Under the pieces are notes generated by a model, which did not search any database, was not told the DNA's origin, and worked only from the letters and a program-made list of their open reading frames with translations. A DNA stretch of 64,000 bases. Source: Laburnicola sp. R22_1. Its lineage: Eukaryota > Ascomycota > Dothideomycetes > Pleosporales > Didymosphaeriaceae. The stretch lies in the NCBI GenBank assembly GCA_014281115.1, contig JACONQ010000018.1, forward strand, positions 1,054,001 through 1,118,000, given 5' to 3'. A program made the position numbers and the translations under genes. Positions 37,712-48,204 of this stretch are shown one piece after another. Each line of letters starts with the position of its first letter. Positions within the stretch are counted from its first letter, which is position 1.

Positions 37712-38413
37712 ACGTGTCCGTGCGCGTGATGCGCCACTTCGCGTGATGCGCCGCTTTTTACTAGGAAAATTAAGAAAAACAAGGAAGTTTAAAGCAGTAT
37801 AACTCGTTAACTACCTTTCCTTTTTAAAATCTTCCTTTATTAAAGTTATTAAGAAAGACCATATCTATAACTTTAGAATTTTAGTTTTCTAATAATAATT
37901 AGTTTTAAGAAAAAGTATAAAAGTCCTAAAATTCAAGTCCCTAAAATTTAAAAATAATACTTTTTTAGGTATAAAGTATACTATTTAGAACCCATTTTAT
38001 ATTAGGTTCTTTTTAATAAAACTCTTAACTAAAAAGTTAGATTATCTTTTTATTTTTTAAGAAAAATAAATTAGAAAAGATAATCTATCTTCTTAAGTAG
38101 GTCTTTATAAGAAAAAGTTCTAATTTAAAATATATTCTAAATAGTATACTTTATACCTAAAAAAGTATTATTTTTAAATTTTAGGGACTTGATTTTAGGA
38201 CTTTTATACTTTTTTCTTAAAACTAATTATTATTAGAAAACTAAAATTCTAAAGTTATAGATATGGTCTTTCTTAATAACTTTAATAAAGGAAGATTTTA
38301 AAAAGGAAAGGTAGTTAACGAGTTATACTGCTTTAAACTTCCTTGTTTTTCTTAATTTTCCTAGTAAAAAGCGGCGCATCACGCGAAGTGGCGCATCACG
38401 CGTACGGACACGT
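37712..38413. mobile_element. 702 bp palindromic (fold-back) MITE with Fot-like ends
   Basis: TA duplications at 37710-37711 and 38414-38415. The two arms, about 280 bp each, are inverted copies with only a few differences. The centre contains a further hairpin around 38030-38100. The ends begin ACGTGTCCG and carry a doubled GCGTGATGCGCC motif followed by GCTTTTTA, parallel to the Fot ends in this window. There is no ORF. Repeat R copy 1 near 23.53 kb has the uninterrupted site. Confidence 0.9.
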
Positions 38414-38640
38414 TATAGGCACTTAGAATATTCTAGCTATTTTAGCTACTCTAGGTATACTAGTAGTATAGGTACGTATTTTTACACAACTTTATATATA
38501 CGTACACTAAGAAAAAAGTAGTATTACTAGTACGCTCTAAGCGTATTTAGTGCGTAGGTGTGTATAGATATACTTAGAACTACTTAGGTACCCTAGGTGC
38601 TTATACTTACTTAAAACTTTTTCTAATACTATAATCTAGT
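38414..38640 (-). repeat. Repeat 'R', copy 2, right part
   Basis: Inverted match to 23.3-23.53 kb (TAGGCAC..., TAGTATTACTAGTACGCTC). Confidence 0.6.
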
Positions 38641-38690
38641 ACCTAGCACATAGTGTTACTTACTACTTATAATACTATATAAATATATTA

Positions 38691-38691
<1 letters not shown>

Positions 38692-38741
<50 letters not shown>
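38692..38741. repeat. (TAA)n microsatellite
   Basis: About 16 uninterrupted TAA units close to the second gene island. Confidence 0.9.
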
Positions 38742-39208
38742 TAATATAGGTCTTTTAAAAGAATAGGAGAAATAAAAATATATATAGTAACTATAATATA
38801 AAGTAACTTAAAGGCTTTTACTAGTATTTATAAAGAGATATACATAATAAACTATTAGATTACTATATAGTATCTATATTAGAATTTCTATTAAAGGTTT
38901 ATTCTTTATGTATGTGCTTTTCTTAAAAGCGTATCCTCCATGCCATAGCATCTGACTATTGTGTCTCTTGCCCATTGATTGTGGTGGACTACCTCAAACG
39001 CGAGCAGGGGATAGCAATGCCATTCAAGAAATCTAGGTATCTAATTCGCCCATGCACTCTCCGTGCCCAATCTATGCCGCCTAAGCCGCCCAACCCAAAA
39101 AGTGCACGGAAACCGAACAGCCGTACAAACAAAGCCATCATGTACTCATCACGCATCACACAAGCTTGCAAGTCAGCGAATCAAACATCCGCATACTAGC
39201 CCCACCTC
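38742..39208. other. Transition into gene island 2; 3' flank of the kinase gene
   Basis: AT-rich to about 38.9 kb, then balanced. No gene recognised; short ORFs here have no family features. Confidence 0.5.
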
Positions 39209-41035
39209 TCAATCAGACGGACTGATATGCGATTTCCTCAGGTTCAGGGGCTGCGGGGCGGACAGCTGAGGAGTGGCGGTACCGGAACCGGCTTGCGGGG
39301 TGCCGAGTCCTGAGAAGGGACTCACGGTTCCGCTGGGTGGGACGGGCATCTTGATGTCTTCGGGACTGCTGGGGACCATGCTCTCTGGCAGGTCTGGGAT
39401 TTTGATGCGTTTGGCCACGTTGTTGTAGCTCGAGGGGATGATCTAAGGAGGATGGGGTTAGACCTGTAGCATCAGGAGAGTGACCGGAGTATGAGTATAG
39501 GTACCTCGATGATTTCGTCACGGGGGAATTCGAGTTTGGGAATGTCGGCTGCGTTGCAAGCCATTAGGTATCCGTAAAGGACGCGGAGCACGGACTCGTG
39601 GGCGATAATGAGGAGGTCGTTTTCTTCGCGCTCGAGCTCAAGAATAATGGGCTCCATGCGTACCGCCAGGTCGTGGTAAGACTAGTAGAGTGTCAGCTTA
39701 TAGTCATGTATAGATTACTCGGGCGGCCTACCTCCGCTCGCGGATATCGGTGATGGTACGGATCAGCTTCGTGCTTAGCGACCTCGTCTGGAAACTCCTG
39801 GCGTATTTTGTCTTCCGACATCTTCTCACACACACCCGGGTTCATCTGACTCATTTGCGACCGCTGTCTAACACGGTATCCTCTGGCGGCTAAATAGTCG
39901 GAAGTTTGGACAGTTCGGTGTCGTGTCGAAGTCCATATGGTGAGCGGCTTAAGATCAGCGTCCTTTGCTCCCTGTGCGATCAACTTCTGCTTCTCTTCCT
40001 GACGATACTGCATCAACACCTCGCTCATCTTTTTGGCGTAGTCACGGCCCTCGGGCGATAGAGACGCATCGATCTTGTACGAATCTTCATCGCGGGTGGT
40101 CCCGGCACGGGCGAAGTAGGTTTGCCGCGACTTGATATGCAGATTCAAAAGGTAAAACACGATTCGCTGTGACAGGTACCCGAATGCGCAGTTGTTCACT
40201 ACCACACGCTCGCCAGCATTGATCATCTTGATCCAGTGGAGATCCGACTCTTCCATGGTCTCAAAGTGCGGTATCCTTGCATTGATACGCGCCAGATAGT
40301 CCTGCACCGCATCCTCGTCCTTCCAGCCCTGGTAGTCCGGCGATGAAATCTTCACGCGACGCACGTTTTCCTGGATGATGCGTTCGTCGGTACAATGTGA
40401 CTCTATGAAGATGGTCTGGATGCCGTTCTTGGCAAACTCTTTGGCAAGTGACTTTCGACCCATGGAGATGGCGTTTACCGCGTCGTATATGGCGACCTGG
40501 CCCTTGTCGTGCTCGAGGAAGTGGTAGATGTCCTCGCGGCATTTCTTCAGTATCTTGTTCCGGAGCAGGACCGACTGTGGCGAGGCATTCAGGAAAAAGT
40601 AGTCATCTGGGACATCTTTGCCCGGGCCAAGCGTTGCGCGGCGGTAGTCGCCCAAATGAAACACGTGCGTCTTGACGCCCAGCCATCGCAGGTAGCGGGC
40701 GACTGCGACGGAGGTGTGCGTCTTGCCCCGGGCGGGCAGTCCCACGGTAGCAATCACAATGCGTCCAGAGTGGAACAAGCGGCCGGATTCGGTGCTGTAC
40801 AGCTGGGCCGGGGCCATCTCCTCCTTCTGGGGCAGGTCGTGGATGGCGTCGACAAAGGTGCTCGAGCGCCGCCGGAAGCGGGGCGAGTTGGCGTAGATCT
40901 CTGCGGTGCTGGAGCGGTGAGCATGGCGGCTGGCGAGAGGGTACGAGCGCTCGTGGCTTCCCAGCGTGAAAGGGACATTCACTCTGCAGCACGTGAGGAC
41001 GCGGCGGGGCCGGGGACTTACAGTAGGGTGTCCAT
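39209..41035 (-). CDS. 6-phosphofructo-2-kinase, phosphatase domain likely inactive
   Basis: Makes fructose 2,6-bisphosphate, the cytosolic regulator of glycolysis. Predicted exons (minus): 41022-41035, 40929-39732, 39681-39505 and 39442-39209; 540 aa. The kinase domain has P-loop GLPARGKTH (68-76), FHLGDYRR (95-102) and PDYQGWKDEDAVQDYLARI (202-220). The phosphatase-like half keeps TSTRHRTVQT (338-347) and AHESVLRVLYGYL (431-443). Where active bisphosphatases have the phospho-accepting histidine (RHG), it reads ARAGTT, Ala280, so this should be kinase-only like yeast Pfk26. The C-terminus is Pro/Ser-rich. The 14 nt first exon is inferred: 41035 ATG, donor GTAAGT, acceptor CCAG at 40930, restoring frame. 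An upstream in-frame ATG at 41147 without that intron is the alternative. Divergent from TOM40. Confidence 0.92.
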
Positions 41036-41432
41036 TATTTTCTGATAATGTGGCCTCTGGCCCGAAGAAGGTGACACAGAGAGGCTTGGGGGATATGCAT
41101 GTATATGTATGAGATGACGAGGCCAGCGGCGTGCGACGGGGCCTCACTCAGGGCGTCATACGTGCGTGCCGTGTGCACTGTGCAGCCGTGGTGTGAAGGC
41201 AGCACATCCATGGATGGCGCTAGGCGCATTACGGCGCCAGGCTTGGCAGCTCTCCTCTCGCGGGAAAAAGTTCGAAGCGTGGAAGCATCAGCATCATCAG
41301 CACCACTCGCGCCGACTGCACACTGCACCGCGTCGCCATCACAATCGCTCCCCCCATCCGCGCCGCTTCCCTCCCGATCGGCGCCGCTTCCCCCCTTCCT
41401 AGCACCCGCTCGCCGGACCCATTCACCGCGCC
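41036..41432. promoter_or_regulatory. Divergent promoter, kinase gene and TOM40
   Basis: 397 bp between the two start codons, GC-balanced, with CT-rich stretches before the Tom40 ATG (about 41340-41420). No factor site can be named. Confidence 0.5.
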
Positions 41433-42617
41433 ATGGAGCTCGAGAAGCAGCAGCACCAGCAGCAGGCCGTCGCCGACATGGTCGCCCACGGCGGCTCCGC
41501 GGGGCCGCTGGGCCGCCTGCATGATATCTACGCCGCCTTCCAGCAGCGGAGGGAGGCGCTCGGCCTGTCGAACCCGGGCACCGTCGAGAACATTGCAAAG
41601 GAGGTGCAGCGCGACGTCTTCCTGAACAACCTCAGCTTCTCGGGCCTGCGCGCCGAGCTCACCAAGGCCTTCAGCGCCGCCCCGCTGTTCCATGTCTCGC
41701 ACTCGGTGGCCATGGGCTCGCAGATGCAGCCGCCCTATGCCTACACGGCCCTCTACGGCTCGCCCAAGGTGCGTGGCGCCGCTCGAGTGCTGCCCGCTTC
41801 GCTGACGTCCGCAGGTCTTCCTCCAGGGCAACCTCGACAACGACCTCCAGTTCTCCGGCCGCTTCAACTGGCGATGGACCCAGGCGCTGGTGTCCAAGGC
41901 CTCGGTGCAGCTCACGTCCCAGGGCAACATGGTCTCGCTCGAGAACGACTACACCGGCGCCGACTTCTCCGCCTCGCTGAAGGCCGTGAACCCGTCACTG
42001 GTCGACGGCGGCATCACAGGCATGGTCATGGCCAGCTACCTGCAGGCTGTCACCCCGAGGCTGGCGCTCGGCATCGACGCCTTCTGGACGCGCCCCGCCA
42101 TGGCGTACCCGCCCGAGCTGAACGTTTCGTACGCGGCCCGCTACAAGGCAGCAGACTGGATGGCCTGCGGACAGATGATTCCCGACAGAGGTGTTCTGGA
42201 GGCGTCATACTGGCGGAAGCTGTCGGAGCGCGTTGAGACGGGTATCAACTGCAACCTGGCTTTCGCCGGCATCGGCCCTGGTGGCCCCATGGCCGGCCCA
42301 TCCAAGGAGGGCCAGGTCACCATTGGTGCCAAATATGACTTCCGCGCCGCGTCGTTCAGAGCGCAGATTGACAACCAGGGCAAGGTTTCGTGTCTGCTTG
42401 AGAAGATGATTGCCCAGCCCATCCGCGTTACTTTCTCTGGTGAGATTGACCACAAGACGGTATGTGCATATTCACATTCTACCAAAATCTGCACCGATGC
42501 TGACTTGACTAGAATGCCGCCAAGCTCGGCCTTGCAGTGTCGATAGATGCGGCCGACGAGGCCGTCATGGAGCAGCAAGAGCGCGCCGGGGCCGACGCCG
42601 GCTCCATCCCCTTCTAA
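41433..42617 (+). CDS. TOM40: Mitochondrial import receptor subunit Tom40
   Basis: Beta-barrel protein-conducting pore of the TOM complex in the mitochondrial outer membrane. Exons 41433-41768, 41815-42459 and 42513-42617 (introns 46 and 53 bp); 361 aa, close to other fungal Tom40 proteins (about 350). The Gln/Glu-rich N-terminus leads into [19 protein letters not shown], a Tom40 hallmark. The porin-3 barrel follows with [18 protein letters not shown], a GINCNLAF strand and a C-terminal [10 protein letters not shown] strand. No signal peptide or helical membrane span, as expected for a barrel. The start is the first ATG of the ORF and gives an N-terminus of normal length. It converges with TOM22. 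Confidence 0.95.
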
Positions 42618-43217
42618 ACGCCGCACCATCCCAACTCCTGTACCGACTATAATCATCCTAAGCCTTCTTTTCGCTGTATTACCACTTCCTTAACCTGAGC
42701 GAGCGGGCTTTGGGGCTCGCATTCGAATCAAAAGCGTCGATGTTGTGTTTTCCATGCATGAATATTTGGGCGGTTGGTTAAGGGGATCTCTGCACGACTG
42801 ACTAGACTTTTCCGCACCGTTGTGTCATTTCTGGTGGTTTGAGAGGGGCGCATGTACTGAATCTAATGGCCTACGGCCAGGGTAGACCGGGTCTGCACGG
42901 TGTGAGCGCCGGCTTGTAAAGCAGAGTGTCGGCTGCGTTGTATATATAGTCGCATTGAACATGGAATTACATTTACTCGGCTTGTGCACGACTCGTTCTG
43001 TGTTGGGCTCGTATAGAGCTGTTGGATGCATTATATAACCGGAAGAGGAGAAGACTATTGTACAGTTGTATGAAGAACGACGCTCCGTCCCGAGAATCCC
43101 GGGCGTAATGGTCGAGTACACTTCTCGCACCCTCTATAGTAAAACAAGTAGTACAGAATTAGCCATCTCTATCCTATCCTATCCTATCCGCTTCCCGCGA
43201 GCCCCAAGAAAAGCAGG
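42618..43217. other. Convergent intergenic region TOM40/TOM22
   Basis: 600 bp holding both 3' UTRs. Small ORFs on either strand lack support. CTATC/CTATCC repeats near 43170 are minor. Confidence 0.6.
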
Positions 43218-43831
43218 CTACAAAGCAGGCTTCGCGCCCTGTGTCTGACCCGCGGCACCGGCACCGGCACCAGGCGCAAGGAACTATACAGCTCTGTTAG
43301 CAAAAGGAAAACGCGACACAGACCCCACCGGTCTCCCGAATGCACATGCAAGCAATCCACTCACCTCATTAGCAGCCCTCTGATTCATCATCTCGGCCCT
43401 CTCCTGCTCCATAATCATCTGCTCCTCGCTATAGGCCAGCGCCCAGGGGACGCCGAGCAAAAGCGCGCTCGTGCTGACGACCCACAGCGTCTTGCCGCCG
43501 AGCGAGAGGCCGCTCTTGACCCACGATGTGGTTGTCGCGTAGGAACTGGAGAGCGTGCGCCGTGTCGAGGCGGGGATTATGTCGCGGAGGGCGGTGAGGC
43601 GCTCGTAGAGGGTTTCGTCGGGCGTGAGGTCCGCGATGGAGGATGTGTCGGATTCTGTTGGGGGGTGTTAGATGGGGATGGGGGAGGGGAATGTGTGGGA
43701 GGATGGCAGGGTGAAGGCCAGGTAGGACGGGACGGGGACGTACCGGAGTCGGTGTCCCATTCGTCGTCGTCGTGGGGGCCTTCCTGCTCGCGGAGGAATT
43801 CTTCGTCGACGACTTCTTCGAGTTTGACCAT
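43218..43831 (-). CDS. TOM22: Mitochondrial import receptor subunit Tom22
   Basis: Central receptor and organiser of the TOM complex; tail-in outer-membrane protein. Exons (minus) 43831-43744, 43654-43365 and 43283-43218 (introns 89 and 81 bp); 147 aa. The acidic cytosolic N-terminus (MVKLEEVVDEEFLREQEG, then DDDEWDTDSE) is followed by TPDETLYERLTALRDIIP (40-57). A single hydrophobic span lies at about 84-103 (KTLWVVSTSALLLGVPWALA), and the intermembrane tail has EEQMIMEQERAEMM and an Ala/Gly-rich end. Splice sites were chosen from GT-AG and the conserved frame; the last acceptor (GTATAG at 43284) gives the expected Gly/Ala tail, while an AACAG 10 nt upstream would not. It pairs functionally with the neighbouring TOM40. 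Confidence 0.92.
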
Positions 43832-44127
43832 GGTTGCTGGGCTTTGGATGGGAGAGTTTTTGCCGGTCGGGGTGGTGTGTGTGCGGGGTCTTGGTTGTGG
43901 GGAATGGAGAGTGGCGCGTGGGTCGTCGGCGATGGATGGATGGGAGGTCGATGTTTGGGTGGACCGGTGATGGTGGGAATTGGATGCCATATGCACTGAT
44001 GCCAACTTTTCCATGGTCCGAGCTTGAAGCGAGCGAGTCCTCCTTTCGCCGACGCGACCAGAAATTCACTGTCGAGGGGAAACAGAACACCACAACAACA
44101 TATTGTTTTCCCCACGTCCACATATGC
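43832..44127. promoter_or_regulatory. Divergent promoter, TOM22 and tRNA dimethylallyltransferase
   Basis: 296 bp between start codons. An out-of-frame ATG at 44124, four bases before the in-frame 44128 ATG, could act as an overlapping upstream ORF and reduce use of the first start. Confidence 0.45.
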
Positions 44128-45650
44128 ATGATCCGCCCGCTCAGATACTGCAGTGCTGCCAAGATGGCTGCGCCGTCGAAGCCGCTCGTGGCTATTGTTG
44201 GTGCGACTGGCACGGGGAAGTCGGATGTGAGTCCAATATAGCAAATCGAGCGTTGCGTGCTGATCACGGTAGGTAGTTGGCTGTGGAACTCGCTCGCAAA
44301 TTTGATGGCGAGGTGGTCAATGGGGATGCGATGCAGTTGTATCAGGGTCTGCCTGTCATCACGAACAAGATCACCCACGAGGAAATGAGAGGCGTGCCGC
44401 ATCATCTGCTCGGGCGTATCAGTCTCGAGGAAGAGACATGGACGGTTGGGAAGTTTGTGTCTAGTGCGCTGGGAGTGGTAAGCTGGGTTTCCAGACGTTA
44501 TTCGCTAAGCTGATGGTGGTAGATTGACGACATCAGGAGTCGAGGGAAATTACCGATCCTGGTCGGTGGAACTCATTACTACACGCAGTCTCTCCTCTTC
44601 AAAGACGCACTATCTGAAGACGTGCCTGTCAATGTTGGCCAAAGTCAAAGCGAGCGTCCTGCGATCCTGGATGAACCTACCGAGCTTCTGCTGGAGAAAC
44701 TCAAAGAGGTGGATCCAGTCATGGCAGATCGATGGCATCCGAATGAACGCCGCAAGATCCAGCGCTCGCTCGAAATCTTCCTCAAGACGGGCAAGCCAGC
44801 TTCCCAGATCTACCATGAGCAGAGGCTCCAAAGGGAACTGCCATCTGGCGAACACGACAGTCTCTCTGGATTACGCTTCCCGACTCTCGTGCTTTGGGTG
44901 CATGCTGACAAACATGTGCTTTATACGCGGCTGGACTCGCGCGTGGATAGAATGCTGGAAAAAGGTCTACTTTCAGAAGTGGAGACGCTGCATAAGTTTC
45001 GCACAGCGTACGAGGCACGTACTGGCCAAGCGATTGATCAAAGTCGTGGCATATGGGTTTCCGTCGGCTACAAGGAATTCTTGGACTACCAAAATGCTCT
45101 CACGTCTGGCCAATTTTCAGACGCAGAACTCGCAAAGCTGAAGATGGCGTCCATCGAAAAGACGCAAGCGGCCACGCGGCAGTACGCCAAACGACAAGTC
45201 CGCTGGATCCAGGTAAAGCTTCTCCACGCTCTCCTTACTGCCAACCAAGCGAATACGACCTTCCTGCTCGATGGCTCCGATCTGTCGCAATGGCAGTCCT
45301 CAGTCCTCCAGCCCTCCCTCAGCACCTCCTCGCAATTCCTCTCAGGCCATCCTCTCCCAGCTCCAGCAGCGCTCTCAGATGCCGCGCGCGATATGCTGAA
45401 CCCCAGGCGCGACTACGATCTAGCGCAACGCCCCGACCTCTGGCAGAAGAAAGTCTGCGAGACGTGCGGAACCGTTGCTGTGACGGAGAACGACTGGACT
45501 CTTCACGTCAAGAGTCGCGCTCACAGACGAGCTGTAGGCGTCCAAAAGAAGAGAGAAAATTTCAAGCCAGTGAAAGATATCACTGCCGTACGGGAGGATA
45601 TGGTCCATGTGCTCGAGAGCTACATGTCGACTTTCCCTAATGAGCCGTGA
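44128..45650 (+). CDS. MOD5: tRNA dimethylallyltransferase (i6A37 synthase)
   Basis: Transfers the dimethylallyl group from DMAPP to A37 of certain tRNAs. Exons 44128-44226, 44277-44477 and 44523-45650 (introns 50 and 45 bp); 475 aa (yeast Mod5 428). Features: P-loop GATGTGKSD, then [35 protein letters not shown], and a C-terminal zinc finger (CETC...HVKSRAH) as in eukaryotic enzymes. Two in-frame starts: 44128, giving a 12-residue leader [12 protein letters not shown] with three basic and no acidic residues, and 44164, giving MAAPSKPL directly before the catalytic core. This resembles yeast Mod5, where two starts give mitochondrial and cytosolic/nuclear forms. Converges with the ABC gene downstream. 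Confidence 0.93.
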
Positions 45651-46361
45651 AACAAGCGCCTCATGTACCTGCGTGAGCACCGCAACGTTTTTCGTCGACT
45701 CTCGAATGCTCAGGTTGAGAGTTGAGGAGCGGGTTAGAGAGCTGTCTCCGCACCCGCTGAAGACATGGTTAAGACAGTCGAGGCCGCCCAGGCAGCATTC
45801 CCTCATGGCCCCAAACAAGCCAAACGCTAGAGCTGTGCTTTTATTTGAAGCAGCAGGTATTCTCGAGGCCAGCGCCAAAGGATATGCCGGCTACATGACG
45901 TCGGAGACGCCTGCATGCTGCGGTGTTTGTGAAGAATTCTATGAGGAGTTTGGCCATGGTGAAGAAGTTGGAGGTTAGGGCTGTGCATGTTGACAGTATG
46001 ATGGTGCGTGGTGAGCTGGCGTTACCGAGGGGTTTGGAAGGGGAGGGGATAGCAGAGGCTATGGGCTGATTATGACGGGGGTTCAAGGGGAGATGTTCAT
46101 CATGATGGGCCCTGTGTACATTTTTGAGTAGCGATCGACCTCGACGTTCAGATGCAACAGGCCTGTATAATTGGTCATACTAACGAATGCAATTGTTGCA
46201 ACGAACTCAAGAATCCCAACCCATGTCGAAATACGAAATGGGGGTATCACCGTTGAAGAATTCATCGCAAAACGCCACCCATCCAAAGAAAACGAAGCCT
46301 TTAAACCCGCCTGTTGAAGCGAGCCCATATTGCCCACTACCATCCCATTTTCTTAACACAC
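45651..46361. other. Convergent intergenic region
   Basis: 711 bp between two convergent genes. Short ORFs at 45841-46086 and 46083-46343 (minus) have no recognisable domain and are probably chance. Confidence 0.55.
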
Positions 46362-47313
46362 CTACTCCGGCCTCTTCTCCAACCCATACCCCCCCTTCCC
46401 CTCCAAATTCTCATATGTCTTCCCCTCGGTCCCCCCATTCCGCGGACCCCTCTCCTCCAAATCCTCCTTCAGCCACCCCAACACCAACTCCCCCAACCGA
46501 CTATTCCCCGACTGCACGCCCTCCTCCGCCTTGACATTCATATCCTGCATGGTCCCCCACTTCTTGACCCGCCCCAAACTCATATGCACAAGGTGCGTCG
46601 GCCAAGTCGCCAAATTATCCAGAATATGCGTCGCATACACAATCGTACACGGCCTCTCGACCGTCTCCCTCTTCAACCACTCCAAAAAATTACTCCGCGA
46701 CAAGAGATCCAAATCAACAGTGATTTCGTCGAGGAGGAGGATCGTCCACGGCCGCAGCAAGCCCATCGCGAGCTGGACTCTGCGGCGCTCGCCGTCCGAC
46801 ACGGCGTGCAGACGCCAGCTGAGGTCGACGTCGAGGATGCGGACGAGCTCGTCGCGGCGCGCGGGGTAGTGGTTGCCGCCGACCGAGGCGAGCAGCGTGG
46901 GGACGTCGATGTCGGAGCGGACGATGGGGTTGAGCACCCATTCGAGGCCGAGGTAGGTGACGCCCTCGAGGCCGAGCTTGAAGGGGTCGATGCCTGCAAT
47001 GTGGACTGTGTTGGAGGGGGCCATGCGTTTGCCGGAGAGAAGACGAAGGAGTGTGGTTTTTCCAGCTCCATTGGCTGCGGGGGGGTGCGTGTTAGCGATG
47101 TTGTGGCCATTGCCATTCACATTGGATCTGCCGTTGGTTTCTTCGGATTGGAAGGGGGGTTGGAGACGTACCTCCAATCAAAAGGGTTCTGCTTCCGGGG
47201 GGCAGGTCGAGGAAGACTTCTTTGAGGCCGCTGCTTCCGTCCGGGAAGGCATAACTGAGCTTCTTCACGTCGATTGAGGGCGCGATGCTTCTGTCTCTGA
47301 CGGGAGGCGCCAT
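46362..47313 (-). CDS. CAF16: Caf16-like soluble ABC ATPase
   Basis: Single nucleotide-binding domain protein of the Caf16 type, which in yeast associates with the CCR4-NOT complex; no transmembrane domain. Exons (minus) 47313-47172 and 47074-46362 (97 bp intron); 284 aa, like yeast Caf16 (289). Features: an N-terminal strand with SYAFPDGSSGLKEVFLDLP, Walker A GANGAGKTT (48-56, spanning the splice junction), signature VSDGERRRVQLAMGLL (140-155), Walker B WTILLLDEITVDLD (158-171), and H-loop YATHI (about 195-199). The signature reads SDGER instead of SGGQ, which is usual for this family. The low-complexity C-terminus (RGPRNGGTEGKTYEN) may vary. Symbol given by similarity only. Confidence 0.9.
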
Positions 47314-47499
47314 GTTGAGGGGAGAGTGCGGGCTGAAAGAGAGGGGGACGCAAAGAAGTGCATTTTATAGGAATGTGTTGGTGGCATCCACCCCACTGTG
47401 ACACTGTCCACGGTGGTGGATCACGAATGCTGATGCCATCATAGCACGCTAGCCTGCATCGGGCAACCACACAGAGACCACAGAGACCACGGAGACTAT

Positions 47500-47818
47500 G
47501 AACTCACGCCAAAATCAATCTTCCACTCCAAGGACAAGAATGGAGAGACGCCTATCCGAGCAGCTATCACGGCGTGTGCAGAGGGCTGGCTTCATTGCGT
47601 CCAAGTGCTTCTTCGGGACTGTCCGGGAGAGATCGGCGTCGAGGATGCGAATGCTGTGTTGGATGCTTTGGTCACAAATGACACAGATTTGGCTGTTAGG
47701 GCTCTTGCGCTTCTCATTGAACAGCGTCCGGTGGAGTCGTGGCCATACTGGAGGGACGGACGACGTTGCTCCACAAAGTGTCACGGCATGGCTCTCTGGA
47801 GATGATGGAGATATCAAT
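47500..47818 (+). pseudogene. Ankyrin-like gene remnant
   Basis: One frame from about 47500 to the stop near 47816 reads like protein: HSKDKNGETPIRAAI resembles an ankyrin repeat start. It is followed by helical, acidic sequence (VEDANAVLDALVTNDTDLAVRALALLIEQRP). There is no good start codon and the frame ends just before a transposable-repeat fragment. I read it as the broken end of a larger gene; it could also be an exon of an unrecognised gene. Confidence 0.35.
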
Positions 47819-47849
47819 CTTGTTGCTTTTTTTCCGCAACCTGTGGTAG

Positions 47850-47925
47850 GACGACAAAGCGCTTCGTCTTAAATAATGTCATAAGAAAAAAGCAGAGCCC
47901 CCAGCTTAGTAAACAAAAAATTCGT
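47850..47925 (+). repeat. Dispersed repeat B fragment inside the gene island, little mutated
   Basis: GGACGACAAAGCGCTTCGTC ... GCAGAGCCCCCAGCTTAG keeps CG and CA dinucleotides that are TA in the copies outside the island. It is short and lacks the 3' part of the repeat. Confidence 0.6.
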
Positions 47926-48204
47926 GAAGCGATTGCCACTGCTTGAAGAACACGTAATATGGGATTTGGAACATTCAGGGTTAGAGTCGAATATTTAGTG
48001 CATAGGTACGGTGATTTAAGGTCAGTTTAAGACAAAGTACTTATATTGCCTTATTGATGGCGTGCAGGCGACGATAATTTCCGTCAATAGTGTCGAAAAG
48101 TGTGGAGAAGAGTTAACTCTTCTTACTACTCTGGATGCCTACATATTGGGATGTACCAAGAGAATCATGCTAACAAGTCTCTCAAAACCAGGTGAAAAGG
48201 GCCT
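47926..48204. other. Intergenic, nothing recognised
   Basis: About 280 bp, moderately AT-rich. No coding or RNA feature seen. Confidence 0.5.

Noticed and set aside
41229..41930. 233-codon minus-strand ORF opposite TOM40
   Set aside because: Antisense shadow of the first TOM40 exons and the shared promoter; low-complexity, no family.
43834..44127. Long N-terminal extension of the i6A37 synthase
   Set aside because: The frame is open upstream of 44128, but it overlaps the TOM22 promoter, has no conserved sequence, and the 44128 start already gives a sensible leader.
46314..47225. 303-codon plus-strand ORF opposite the ABC gene
   Set aside because: Shadow of the conserved Caf16-like frame, which has Walker A, signature and Walker B motifs on the minus strand.
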